The position numbers and the translations under genes are program-made. The notes under the pieces are model-generated. The model saw only the letters and a program-made list of their open reading frames with translations. It was not told the DNA's origin and ran no database searches. DNA of 13,787 bases from DATNBT01 sp964579765 (GTDB lineage Bacteria > Acidobacteriota > Vicinamibacteria > Vicinamibacterales > CAVVIG01), in assembly GCA_964579765.1 (NCBI GenBank), contig CAZOIK010000304.1, positions 1 to 13,787 of the forward strand. Reading direction: 5' to 3'. Every line of letters starts with the position of its first letter. The stretch's first letter is position 1. Positions 1-5,618 of this stretch are shown here, in pieces.

Positions 1-1086
1 CGCTTCATCCAGCCGTACCTCAGCGCCGGCGGCGGCAGCATCGGCGGCTTCATCGAAGCCGGCGTGGGCCTGTCGTTCGCCGATCTGCTCAACAACCACC
101 AGCTCGACGTCGCCGTGCAGGCGGGCCGCCACGTAGACGATTTCGTCGCACAGGCGTCGTACCTCAACATCGGATCGCGGTGGAACGGGGGCGTGTCGGG
201 AGGACTGGTGCCGGGGCTGGTCGGTGCGCCGCAGGGGCCGCTCGTGCCGTCGGCCGACGGCGCGTCGCTGACGCGCGAGACCGGCGTCTACCGTCAGCTC
301 CACCGTGACGTGTCGGGCGTCGCAATGTATCCCTTCAGCGCCGCGAAGCGCATCGAGTTCACCGCCGGCGTGCAGTCGATCGCCTACGATCTCGAGGCGA
401 CGACCAGCCGCTACGCGGGATCGAGCGGGCAGGTCCTCTCCACGCTGACGAGCACGAATCCCGCGTCGCCGACGGCGACGCTGTTCGAGACCGGCGTGGC
501 GCTCGTCTACGACTCCTCGGTCTTCGGCACGGCGAGCCCGGCGCTCGGACAGCGCTATCGCTTCTCGATCGCGCCGTCCTTCGGCAGCATCTCGTACACG
601 ACGATAACGGCCGACTATCGCAAGTACGTAATGCCGGTGCGGCCGTTCACGATCGCGATGCGCGTGATGCACGTGGGCCGTTACGGCAGCGGCGCCGACG
701 ATCCGCGTCTGCTGCCGCTCGCGTGGACATTGCGCGACGTCGTCCGCGGGTACGGCGACGTCGGCCCGAGCGGGAGTACGCTGCCGTACTTGAGCGCCGA
801 TCGCATGCTCGTCGGCAACCTCGAGCTGCGCTTTCCGATTCCGTCCGCGTTCTCGCCGCGGCTGCACTGGAACGCGCTGCCGCTCGAAGGCCTCGTCTTC
901 TCCGACGTCGGACGCTTCTGGATTCCCGACGCCGACACGCTGCCGGGCTCGCGCATGCTGCGCAGCGTCGGCGCCGGCGTGCGCATCGTCGCGGCCGGGG
1001 TCGTGTTCGAGCTCGACGCCGCGAAAGCGTTCGATCAGCTCTCGCACGGCTGGACGTTTTCGTTCAACTTCCGGCCGGGATTCTAA
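1..1086 (+). CDS. Surface-antigen-like outer-membrane beta-barrel protein, C-terminal part (5' truncated)
   Basis: The frame is open from base 1, so the true start lies left of the window; about 361 codons are visible. The protein has alternating polar and hydrophobic strands. A conserved-looking segment around the last 120 residues reads YGDVG...LVGNLELRFPIP, then LPLEGLVFSDVGRFW and a closing strand ending in Phe. This resembles the C-terminal barrel of the bacterial surface antigen (D15/Omp85) family, where a terminal aromatic residue marks the last strand for the BAM machinery. In some lineages such a barrel follows a TolB/WD40-like propeller, but that part would be outside the window, so the full architecture is unknown. 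It is followed 89 bp later by a second barrel gene on the same strand. The family assignment is moderately sure; the substrate or function is not known. Confidence 0.75.
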   Translation, partial: RFIQPYLSAGGGSIGGFIEAGVGLSFADLLNNHQLDVAVQAGRHVDDFVAQASYLNIGSRWNGGVSGGLVPGLVGAPQGPLVPSADGASLTRETGVYRQLHRDVSGVAMYPFSAAKRIEFTAGVQSIAYDLEATTSRYAGSSGQVLSTLTSTNPASPTATLFETGVALVYDSSVFGTASPALGQRYRFSIAPSFGSISYTTITADYRKYVMPVRPFTIAMRVMHVGRYGSGADDPRLLPLAWTLRDVVRGYGDVGPSGSTLPYLSADRMLVGNLELRFPIPSAFSPRLHWNALPLEGLVFSDVGRFWIPDADTLPGSRMLRSVGAGVRIVAAGVVFELDAAKAFDQLSHGWTFSFNFRPGF

Positions 1087-1113
1087 GATCTCATCGGCAC
1101 TCCGCGATCGTCG

Positions 1114-1129
1114 GGGAATGCCGCTTGCA
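1114..1129 (+). promoter_or_regulatory. Weak candidate sigma-54 (-24/-12) promoter before the OmpA-like barrel gene
   Basis: GGGAATGCCGCTTGCA has a perfect TTGCA -12 element and GG exactly 10 bases before GC, but a poor -24 element (TGGCACG expected). In GC-rich DNA the GG-N10-GC spacing arises often by chance. It would place a transcription start near 1140, about 35 bases before the ATG at 1176. Confidence 0.25.
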
Positions 1130-1175
1130 CCTTCGCCGTGACGTGTACGGAACCCATCGAGGAGGAGACAACGTC

Positions 1176-1886
1176 ATGCGAGGCATTCTTCCGTTGACCA
1201 TTGCGGCTGCGCTTGCCGCGGCTGTTCCCGCGACTGCTCGCGCGCAGAACACCACACCACCTCCGGCACCCGCTCCAGCGCAAGCGCCGGCGACGACGAC
1301 CACCACGACCGAGGGCACTGGCTGGCTCTCGAATTCGCCGAGCCACTGGGACGTCGCCGGCTTCGTCGGCTCGAACTTCGGCGCGTCCGCCAACAGCTCG
1401 AGCGTCGATTTCGGCGGACAGGTCGGCTATCTGTACAAGGGCGTCGTCGGCGGCGAGTTCCTCGCCGACTTCGCGCCGAGCTTCAACGTCAACAACGCGT
1501 TTCTCGCGGACCGTCCGTACGTGAACGCGTACATGGTCAACGCGATACTCGCGGCGCCGCTCGGATCCGATCATCAGATTCAGCCGTACGTCTCGGGCGG
1601 CTTCGGCGGCGTGCAGCTGCGATCGACGATGCTCGCGATCGCGTCGGTGCCGTCGAGCGCGCAAGCGACCGCGAACGACACGCGCGCCGGCGGCGACGTC
1701 GGCGTCGGCATCATGGGCTTCGCGGGCAACGTCGGTCTGCGCGGCGACGTGCGGTATTACCGCGCGTTCACGAGCAGCGCGGCGTCGATCGGCGGCAACA
1801 CGAGTGCGGCCGACGCGTTCGCGTCGAATCTGCTTTCGGGTCTCGACTTCTGGCGCGCGAACATCGGCATCGCCGTGCGCTGGTAA
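1176..1886 (+). CDS. Secreted outer-membrane beta-barrel protein (OmpA/OmpW-like, 236 aa)
   Basis: The start at 1176 is chosen because GGAGGAG lies 8 bases upstream and the protein then begins with a clean signal peptide: MRG, a hydrophobic Ala-rich core to about residue 20, and a likely cleavage after ARA (about residue 23). A Pro/Thr-rich linker follows (about residues 25-46), then about 190 residues of alternating strands with Gly/aromatic turns (WDVAGFVGSNFG, GGQVGYLYKG, QPYVSGGFGG, GLRGDVRYYR). The last strand ends in Trp. This is the pattern of small 8-stranded barrels of the OmpA-like or 'outer membrane beta-barrel' domain families. The extended open frame upstream to 723 overlaps the previous gene and is not used. 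Its role (porin, structural or adhesive) cannot be told from sequence. It may be co-transcribed with the small ORF 4 bp downstream. Confidence 0.85.
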   Translation: MRGILPLTIAAALAAAVPATARAQNTTPPPAPAPAQAPATTTTTTEGTGWLSNSPSHWDVAGFVGSNFGASANSSSVDFGGQVGYLYKGVVGGEFLADFAPSFNVNNAFLADRPYVNAYMVNAILAAPLGSDHQIQPYVSGGFGGVQLRSTMLAIASVPSSAQATANDTRAGGDVGVGIMGFAGNVGLRGDVRYYRAFTSSAASIGGNTSAADAFASNLLSGLDFWRANIGIAVRW

Positions 1887-1890
1887 TCAC

Positions 1891-2127
1891 ATGCGTCAGC
1901 CTGCTCACGAGGACAAGGAGCTGGCCGCGGCGAAAGCCGCGGCCGCCACGCTGCAGGAAGCGGCGCACGGCGGAACGCCGGTCGCTATTCCTGCGGCGTA
2001 CGCCGACAGCACGTCGCCCGCGCTCGAACCGCCCGCCAGCACCAATCCCGCCGCGTTCCCCGAAAGCGCGCCGCTCGTTGACATCGATCCTGAAGAGTCC
2101 GATCTCGAAGGCGGCGGCCGGCGTTAG
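1891..2127 (+). CDS. Small Ala/Pro-rich hypothetical protein (78 aa)
   Basis: The ATG is 4 bases after the stop of the barrel gene, suggesting translational coupling, but no clear Shine-Dalgarno is visible. The product begins with a charged Ala-rich helix (EDKELAAAKAAAATLQEAA) and continues as an acidic, Pro/Ser/Ala-rich, probably disordered tail ending in EEESDLEGG-like residues and RR. There is no signal peptide, membrane segment or recognisable domain. The codon use resembles the neighbours. I do not recognise the family. It could be a spurious frame extending from the end of the upstream gene. Confidence 0.4.
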   Translation: MRQPAHEDKELAAAKAAAATLQEAAHGGTPVAIPAAYADSTSPALEPPASTNPAAFPESAPLVDIDPEESDLEGGGRR

Positions 2128-2274
2128 AGCGTTTTTTACTTCGACGTAGTACGTCGTCCTTGGTGCTTCGTGCTTGGTTCCGGTCCGTTCGTGGTCCTGA
2201 GTCCACCGTCCCCGCGGGCTGCGCACCAGGGACCACAGGACCAGGTACAGACCAGGAAACCGAAAAGCGCTCTA
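2125..2274. repeat. Imperfect ~150 bp palindromic (MITE-like) element with terminal inverted repeats
   Basis: The ends match as inverted repeats: TAGAGCG followed by a T run at 2125-2137, and AAAAGCGCTCTA at 2263-2274 (one-base indel). Inside, the left half is built of degenerate GTGCTTNGT/GGTCCTGAGTCC units and the right half of complementary GGACCA/CCAGG units, so the block could fold into a long imperfect hairpin. A perfect small dyad, CGACGTA-G-TACGTCG, sits at 2142-2156. There is no coding capacity. The left end overlaps the stop codon of the 78-aa ORF. It may be a dispersed palindromic repeat or a remnant of a miniature mobile element; the class is inferred only from shape. Confidence 0.45.
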
Positions 2275-2285
2275 GTCGCTGATCT

Positions 2286-2302
2286 CGGGAACTTAATTCC
2301 CG
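2286..2302. other. Small hairpin CGGGAA / TTCCCG
   Basis: Six-base arms (2286-2291 and 2297-2302) flank the AT-rich loop CTTAA. It is one of four stem-loops in the gene-free interval 2128-2548 between the convergent barrel genes and the gas vesicle operon. Confidence 0.4.
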
Positions 2303-2340
2303 TCCCTGCCGGATTTGCTGCGTGGCCGGAGAGCAGGCCG

Positions 2341-2367
2341 CGGGCGGACACTTGAAATGTCCGCCCG
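2341..2367. other. Perfect 10-bp hairpin in the convergent intergenic region
   Basis: CGGGCGGACA at 2341-2350 pairs with TGTCCGCCCG at 2358-2367 around the 7-base loop CTTGAAA. No T run follows on either strand, so it does not look like a standard intrinsic terminator. It could still halt or protect transcripts arriving from either side (barrel genes from the left, gvpK from the right). Confidence 0.5.
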
Positions 2368-2384
2368 GGAAAGAGGATAGAAGC

Positions 2385-2433
2385 GGGAAGGGCGTCTTGC
2401 GGGTTGCGCCTCAGTGGCGCGGTTGCCCTTCCT
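2385..2433. other. Two-tier structured element (stem, internal loop, inner hairpin)
   Basis: An outer stem GGAAGGGC (2386-2393) pairs with GCCCTTCC (2425-2432), with one extra wobble pair. An inner stem GCGCC (2406-2410) pairs with GGCGC (2416-2420) around TCAGT. The asymmetric internal loop is 12 bases on one side and 4 on the other. The arrangement is more elaborate than a terminator and could be a structured 3' RNA of the gvp operon or a small RNA. I could not match it to a known riboswitch consensus. Confidence 0.35.
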
Positions 2434-2501
2434 CAGAGCAACTTCGGTACCGTCGTCCGGAACGTGTTCAGACCGGAAAAACTAGGTAAGAAAGCCAAAC
2501 G

Positions 2502-2539
2502 GGGTAGGTCGAGTCACAACGGGTGGCAACTATCTACCC
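2502..2539 (-). terminator. Possible weak terminator after gvpK
   Basis: Read on the minus strand, GGGTAG (2534-2539) pairs with CTACCC (2502-2507), starting 10 bases after the gvpK stop. It is followed by a T-rich stretch (GTTTGGCTTTCTTACCTAG, then TTTTT). The stem is short and the loop is long (26 bases), so this is a weak call. Confidence 0.25.
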
Positions 2540-2548
2540 TGACGCTCG

Positions 2549-2953
2549 TCAGAGCAGCTTGATCGCGCCCAGGTCCAGGTTCAGGTCGTCTGGCGTCAGG
2601 TCGAACTGGCTCCCGATGTCGCGGATGGTCTGTTCGATCTCCATCAGGGCTTTCCCGACGGCCTCCGTCTCGGCAGCGGTCATCGTCCGCTGCTCCATCC
2701 TCCGGACCGCCTGGCGCTCCATCAGCTGGCGGATCAGCTCGACGAGCGTCAGCACGAGCTTGATGACCGAGCGCTGCACGTCGGCGGCGTCCGGGTTCCA
2801 TCGCAGGGCCTGTTGTCCGGCCTGGGCCCGAAGTGCGCGCACGTCGGTCTCACGGGCGGCCTGTACGCGTGCGGAGGACGCCGCAGCGCGTCGCGTGCGC
2901 GCCCTGCGCGCGAGGGCGGGAGAACGTTTCACGCGCTTCTTGCGCGGGCTCAC
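2549..2953 (-). CDS. gvpK: Gas vesicle protein GvpK (134 aa)
   Basis: GvpK is an accessory protein needed for gas vesicle formation. The conserved family core is clear at residues about 50-134: LRWNPDAADVQRSVIKLVLTLVELIRQLMERQAVRRME, then a helix MEIEQTIRDIGSQFDLTPDDLNLDLG. The first 45 residues are strongly basic and Ala-rich (SPRKKRVKR, RRARTRR), an unstructured tail. I chose the GTG at 2953 because it overlaps the gvpS stop as GTGA, the coupling style used elsewhere in this operon. An ATG at 3040 would overlap gvpS by about 90 bp. It is the last gene of the operon, matching the conserved order F-G-L-S-K. Confidence 0.92.
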   Translation of the reverse strand: MSPRKKRVKRSPALARRARTRRAAASSARVQAARETDVRALRAQAGQQALRWNPDAADVQRSVIKLVLTLVELIRQLMERQAVRRMEQRTMTAAETEAVGKALMEIEQTIRDIGSQFDLTPDDLNLDLGAIKLL

Positions 2954-3213
2954 GTCGTCGGCGCCTTCATGCGGCGCGGCCCGCGGTTGTGACGGCGCGT
3001 GCGCGCGCCTGGGCCGTGCGTGATGCGATCGATCGCGCAAAGCAGGCTGGACAGCCGCAGATAGACCAGGTCCACGCCGGCCACGCCGAGGACGACGTTG
3101 CCGTCCAGCACGACGCCCTTGTTGAGCAGCTCGTCGAGTACATCGACGAGCGACGTGTCGCTCGCCTCGAGAATGAGGTCGGCCTCAGGCGCGCGGCGGC
3201 GCTTCGTGCTCAT
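2950..3213 (-). CDS. gvpS: Gas vesicle protein GvpS-type (GvpA/J family, 87 aa)
   Basis: This is a short GvpA-family protein (Pfam Gas_vesicle). The core at residues 20-65 reads TSLVDVLDELLNKGVVLDGNVVLGVAGVDLVYLRLSSLLCAIDRI. The 'AGVDLVYL' segment matches GvpS of P. megaterium rather than the shell protein GvpA ('VGIDLITVEAR'), and the position between gvpL and gvpK supports GvpS. It is probably a minor structural or nucleating component. The N-terminus (MSTKRRR) and C-terminus (RTRRHNRGPRRMK) are basic. The ATG at 3213 overlaps the gvpL stop as ATGA, with GGGGA just upstream; the stop overlaps the gvpK start. GvpM is the other possible name for such a paralogue. Confidence 0.88.
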   Translation of the reverse strand: MSTKRRRAPEADLILEASDTSLVDVLDELLNKGVVLDGNVVLGVAGVDLVYLRLSSLLCAIDRITHGPGARTRRHNRGPRRMKAPTT

Positions 3214-3983
3214 GCATTCCCCGCGAATGAATACGGCGGCCACGGGCCGCTCAGCTGCAGCGCGTAACCGCCAGGCGCGATCTTCTTCGCGTACCGGTCG
3301 GCCAACGCGCGAAAGCGGGTCGCCTTCGCGCGCGGCACGAGGAACGCCGCGTCGAGCAGCAGGCGGCTCGATCCCTCGGGCGCAGCCGCGACGGCGCGGC
3401 GCTGGACGTCTCGCGCGAGCGCACCGAGCGTCTTCAGCGCGCCGCCGGCGACGCGGCGCATCTCGGTCGCGCGCGCGGCGGTCGCCCTGCGCTGCTGTCG
3501 CTTGGCCTGCAGGTAGCTGCGGCCCGAACCACCCGCGCCGGGGGCGGCGTCGGCGCGCGCGGGCGCACGCGTCGCGTCGAACACGAGCCGGACGCCCCAT
3601 TCTTCGTGCCGGCGCAGCCTGCGGAGCGTGACGTCAATCCGTCGCCAGCTCGAACGCACCTGCGCCAGTGCGCGGGCGTCGTTCGCGAACAGCGTGAAGA
3701 GCTTCATCGGGACGACGGCGTCCACGGGCGACGACGCCATGAACGACTCCGTGACCGCTTCGTGCGCGACCGCGACGCGCGACACCCCGTCGAGATCGGC
3801 GAGGCCGGCGGCGAGCGGCGCCTCGCCGAAGCGGTCGAGGGGCGCGTCGCTGACGATCAGGTAGCGGCCGGGGCGCACGTCGAGCGCGCGCACGCGGCCG
3901 GCGCCGGGCGGGCCGGCCGGCGCGTTCGCCGTCTGCGGCGGCTCGGCCGACGAGACGATGCAGTAGACCCAGGTGGCGTTCAC
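3210..3983 (-). CDS. gvpL: Gas vesicle protein GvpL (GvpF/GvpL family, 257 aa)
   Basis: GvpF/L proteins are about 200-300 residue assembly factors that interact with GvpA. Family landmarks are all present: VYCIV near residue 6, a 'VAHEAVTESF' segment (72-81), 'VVPMKLFTLF' (90-99), 'WGVRLVFD' (129-136), 'LLLDAAFLVPR' in the second half, and the closing GPWPPYSF (246-253). Residues about 137-185 form an Ala/Arg/Gly-rich insertion typical of the loop between the two halves. The start codon is GTG at 3983, overlapping the gvpG stop as GTGA; the stop overlaps gvpS. It is named L rather than F by its place after gvpG; it is more divergent than the other copy (4289-5191). Confidence 0.9.
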   Translation of the reverse strand: MNATWVYCIVSSAEPPQTANAPAGPPGAGRVRALDVRPGRYLIVSDAPLDRFGEAPLAAGLADLDGVSRVAVAHEAVTESFMASSPVDAVVPMKLFTLFANDARALAQVRSSWRRIDVTLRRLRRHEEWGVRLVFDATRAPARADAAPGAGGSGRSYLQAKRQQRRATAARATEMRRVAGGALKTLGALARDVQRRAVAAAPEGSSRLLLDAAFLVPRAKATRFRALADRYAKKIAPGGYALQLSGPWPPYSFAGNA

Positions 3984-4279
3984 GGCTTGTCGGCTGTGTC
4001 GTCGGGTATGGAAGTCTCGACGGTCACCGCGCCGTCGCCGGACGTCATGCTCAGGGGCCCGGCGTGGCCGGCGCGGATCTCACGCAGGCGCGCGAACACG
4101 TCGTGTTCGATCGCGCTGAACTCGTCGAGGCTCAGCTCGCCGAGCTCGAGCCGCATCTGCGCGTCGAGCAGTCGCTCCCGCAGCACCGAGTCGTCGCTGA
4201 GCTCGGCTTCGGCGACCTGCCGCAGCTTGTCGAACACGAATGCGAGGCCGTCGATGAGCAGTGAGTCGATGAGGAACAT
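3980..4279 (-). CDS. gvpG: Gas vesicle protein GvpG (99 aa)
   Basis: GvpG is a small helical accessory protein in gas vesicle assembly. The start MFLIDSLLIDGLAFVFDKLRQVAEAEL and the charged helix LRERLLDAQMRLELGELSLDEFSAIEHDVFARLREIR (residues about 33-69) match the family, in which a short amphipathic N-terminus precedes a helix with an 'LELGE(I/L)(S/T)xxEF' core. The last 30 residues are acidic and probably disordered. The ATG at 4279 lies 9 bases after the gvpF stop; the stop overlaps the GTG of gvpL. The flanking gvpF and gvpL confirm the call. Confidence 0.9.
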   Translation of the reverse strand: MFLIDSLLIDGLAFVFDKLRQVAEAELSDDSVLRERLLDAQMRLELGELSLDEFSAIEHDVFARLREIRAGHAGPLSMTSGDGAVTVETSIPDDTADKP

Positions 4280-4288
4280 CTCGAGCGA

Positions 4289-5191
4289 TCAGGCCGGTTC
4301 GAGCTTCAGTCTGATGTTCACGAAATTGTACGGCGGCCAGGGCCCGGTGTATTTGAACGTCAACTGATCGAGCCGCCCGGCGATGTCCTTGATTTTCCGG
4401 TCGAAGGCGGCCTCCTGACTGCGCGAGATCAGGAAGGCGGCGTTCATGATCATCTTATCGCCGATGGGCTTGTTGATGCGCGACGCGACGGACACGTCCC
4501 GGAGCTCGTTGAGGATGCTGGCGACGTAGCGCTCGGAGCGCTGCTGCAGGGCCGCGTCAACGAGCCGCCCGTACTGCATGCGCGCGAAGTAGGTGGGGCC
4601 TTTCTGCGCGGAGATCTCCTTCTTCAGCCGGGAGATGTCCTCGTCCTCCGATTCGACGTCCTTCACCGCCTGGTCCGGGTCCCAGAGCACCTTGAGGCCG
4701 AACTCGAGTTTGTTCTGCATCTTTGTGAGCACGTCCCCGAAAGCTTCGAACGCCGACCGCAGCAGCTCGACGATGTCGTCGTGGGTCTTGAAAATGGTCC
4801 CGAACGACATCGGGATCACCGTGTGGTCGTGCATCACGGTCTCGTTCACGCGCTCGTGCGCGAGCACGTTGTCGCGCGTCGAGTCGAGCACTTCGATCGG
4901 CGCCTCAGAGACGACCGCCGCGAGGTTCCGGTAATGAATAGTGTAGACCTCGGGCGGCGTCGAGCCGATGCCGATTGCGCCGAAGCGCAGCGGCTTCTCC
5001 GAGTTGACGATGCAGTACACGTATTTGCCACGGCTCGGCACGCGCGACGCTTCCGGCGCGGGCGGCTCGGAGACGGCCGCGGCGAGAGGCGCGCGGCGGG
5101 GGGCAGCCGTCGTGGACCGAGGCCGCGCGTGCGGCCGGCGCGCACGCGACGGCGCCGCTTTCGCGCGCGCTCTAGGCTTTGATTTTGGCAT
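4289..5191 (-). CDS. gvpF: Gas vesicle protein GvpF with basic N-terminal extension (300 aa)
   Basis: This is the second GvpF/L-family assembly protein of the operon. The core starts at YVYCIV (57-62) and includes 'LAAVVSEAPIEVLD', 'AHERVNETVMHDHTVIPMSFGTIF', 'LEFGLKVLWD', 'MIMNAAFLISR' and the closing GPWPPYNF (283-290). Before the core lies a tail of about 55 residues, very rich in Arg, Ala and Pro, and absent from typical members. The ATG at 5191 lies inside the upstream receiver gene (20-bp overlap) with AGGAG about 11 bases ahead. An internal start nearer residue 55 is possible, but no ATG/GTG there is better placed. It is called F because gvpG, gvpL, gvpS and gvpK follow in the conserved order. 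Confidence 0.9.
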   Translation of the reverse strand: MPKSKPRARAKAAPSRARRPHARPRSTTAAPRRAPLAAAVSEPPAPEASRVPSRGKYVYCIVNSEKPLRFGAIGIGSTPPEVYTIHYRNLAAVVSEAPIEVLDSTRDNVLAHERVNETVMHDHTVIPMSFGTIFKTHDDIVELLRSAFEAFGDVLTKMQNKLEFGLKVLWDPDQAVKDVESEDEDISRLKKEISAQKGPTYFARMQYGRLVDAALQQRSERYVASILNELRDVSVASRINKPIGDKMIMNAAFLISRSQEAAFDRKIKDIAGRLDQLTFKYTGPWPPYNFVNIRLKLEPA

Positions 5192-5612
5192 TGTGTGTTC
5201 CGCTCCTGCGCTGTTTGCCGTCGCTCGGCCCGTCGTCGAGCACCTTGCGGATTTCGGCGACGAGATCCTCGGGCAGGCACGGCTTCGTGATGAAGCCGTC
5301 GCAGCCGGCGTTGCGCGCGTCTTCGGAGATGCCGGTCAGCGCGTGGCCGGTCACCGCGAGGACGGGGATCTGCTTCGTCCGCGGGTCGGCCTTCAGCCGG
5401 CGCGTCGCCTCCCAGCCGTCCATGATCGGCAGCGACAGATCCATGAGGATCACGTCAGGATGGCTGTCGAGCGCGCGATCGATCGCCTCGACGCCGTTAC
5501 CCGCCTGCACGATCCGGAATCCGGAGAACTCGAGGTACTCCGCGTACATCTCGCGCGCGTCCGGGTAGTCATCGACGAGGAGGACGACGGGCTTCTGTGG
5601 CTTCTTTTTCAT
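5172..5612 (-). CDS. Single-domain response regulator (CheY-like REC, 146 aa) inside the gvp operon
   Basis: A receiver domain occupies residues 8-124: acidic pair D14/D15, phosphoacceptor D58 in 'VILMDLSLPIMDG', T88 and K110 ('FITKPCLPEDL'). No DNA-binding or enzymatic domain follows; the C-terminus is a short hydrophilic tail (DGPSDGKQRRSGTHNAKIKA) that overlaps the start of gvpF. Such receivers act by protein contact or as a relay. The histidine kinase gene ends 6 bases upstream, so the two form a cognate pair, placed between gvpA and gvpF. Motifs ('AREMYAEYL', 'KPCLP') are shared with the receiver at 11460-11939, suggesting paralogues. The target (Gvp assembly proteins, motility, or relay to the sigma-54 activator) is unknown. 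Confidence 0.93.
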   Translation of the reverse strand: MKKKPQKPVVLLVDDYPDAREMYAEYLEFSGFRIVQAGNGVEAIDRALDSHPDVILMDLSLPIMDGWEATRRLKADPRTKQIPVLAVTGHALTGISEDARNAGCDGFITKPCLPEDLVAEIRKVLDDGPSDGKQRRSGTHNAKIKA

Positions 5613-5618
5613 GACTCG

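Noticed and set aside
723..1175. 5' extension of the OmpA-like barrel gene frame
   Set aside because: It overlaps the upstream barrel gene and encodes an Arg-rich artefact; the ATG at 1176 has a strong ribosome binding site and a signal peptide.
2170..2355. Small + strand ORF in the repeat block
   Set aside because: It is made of the palindromic repeat and hairpin sequence, has no ribosome binding site and no recognisable protein features.
2385..2433. Cyclic-di-GMP (GEMM) or cobalamin riboswitch
   Set aside because: Fragments such as GGGCAACC and GCCACTG recall these classes, but the required conserved loops (GACGCAAAGCC; the B12 box) are missing, and on the minus strand it lies downstream of gvpK rather than before a gene.
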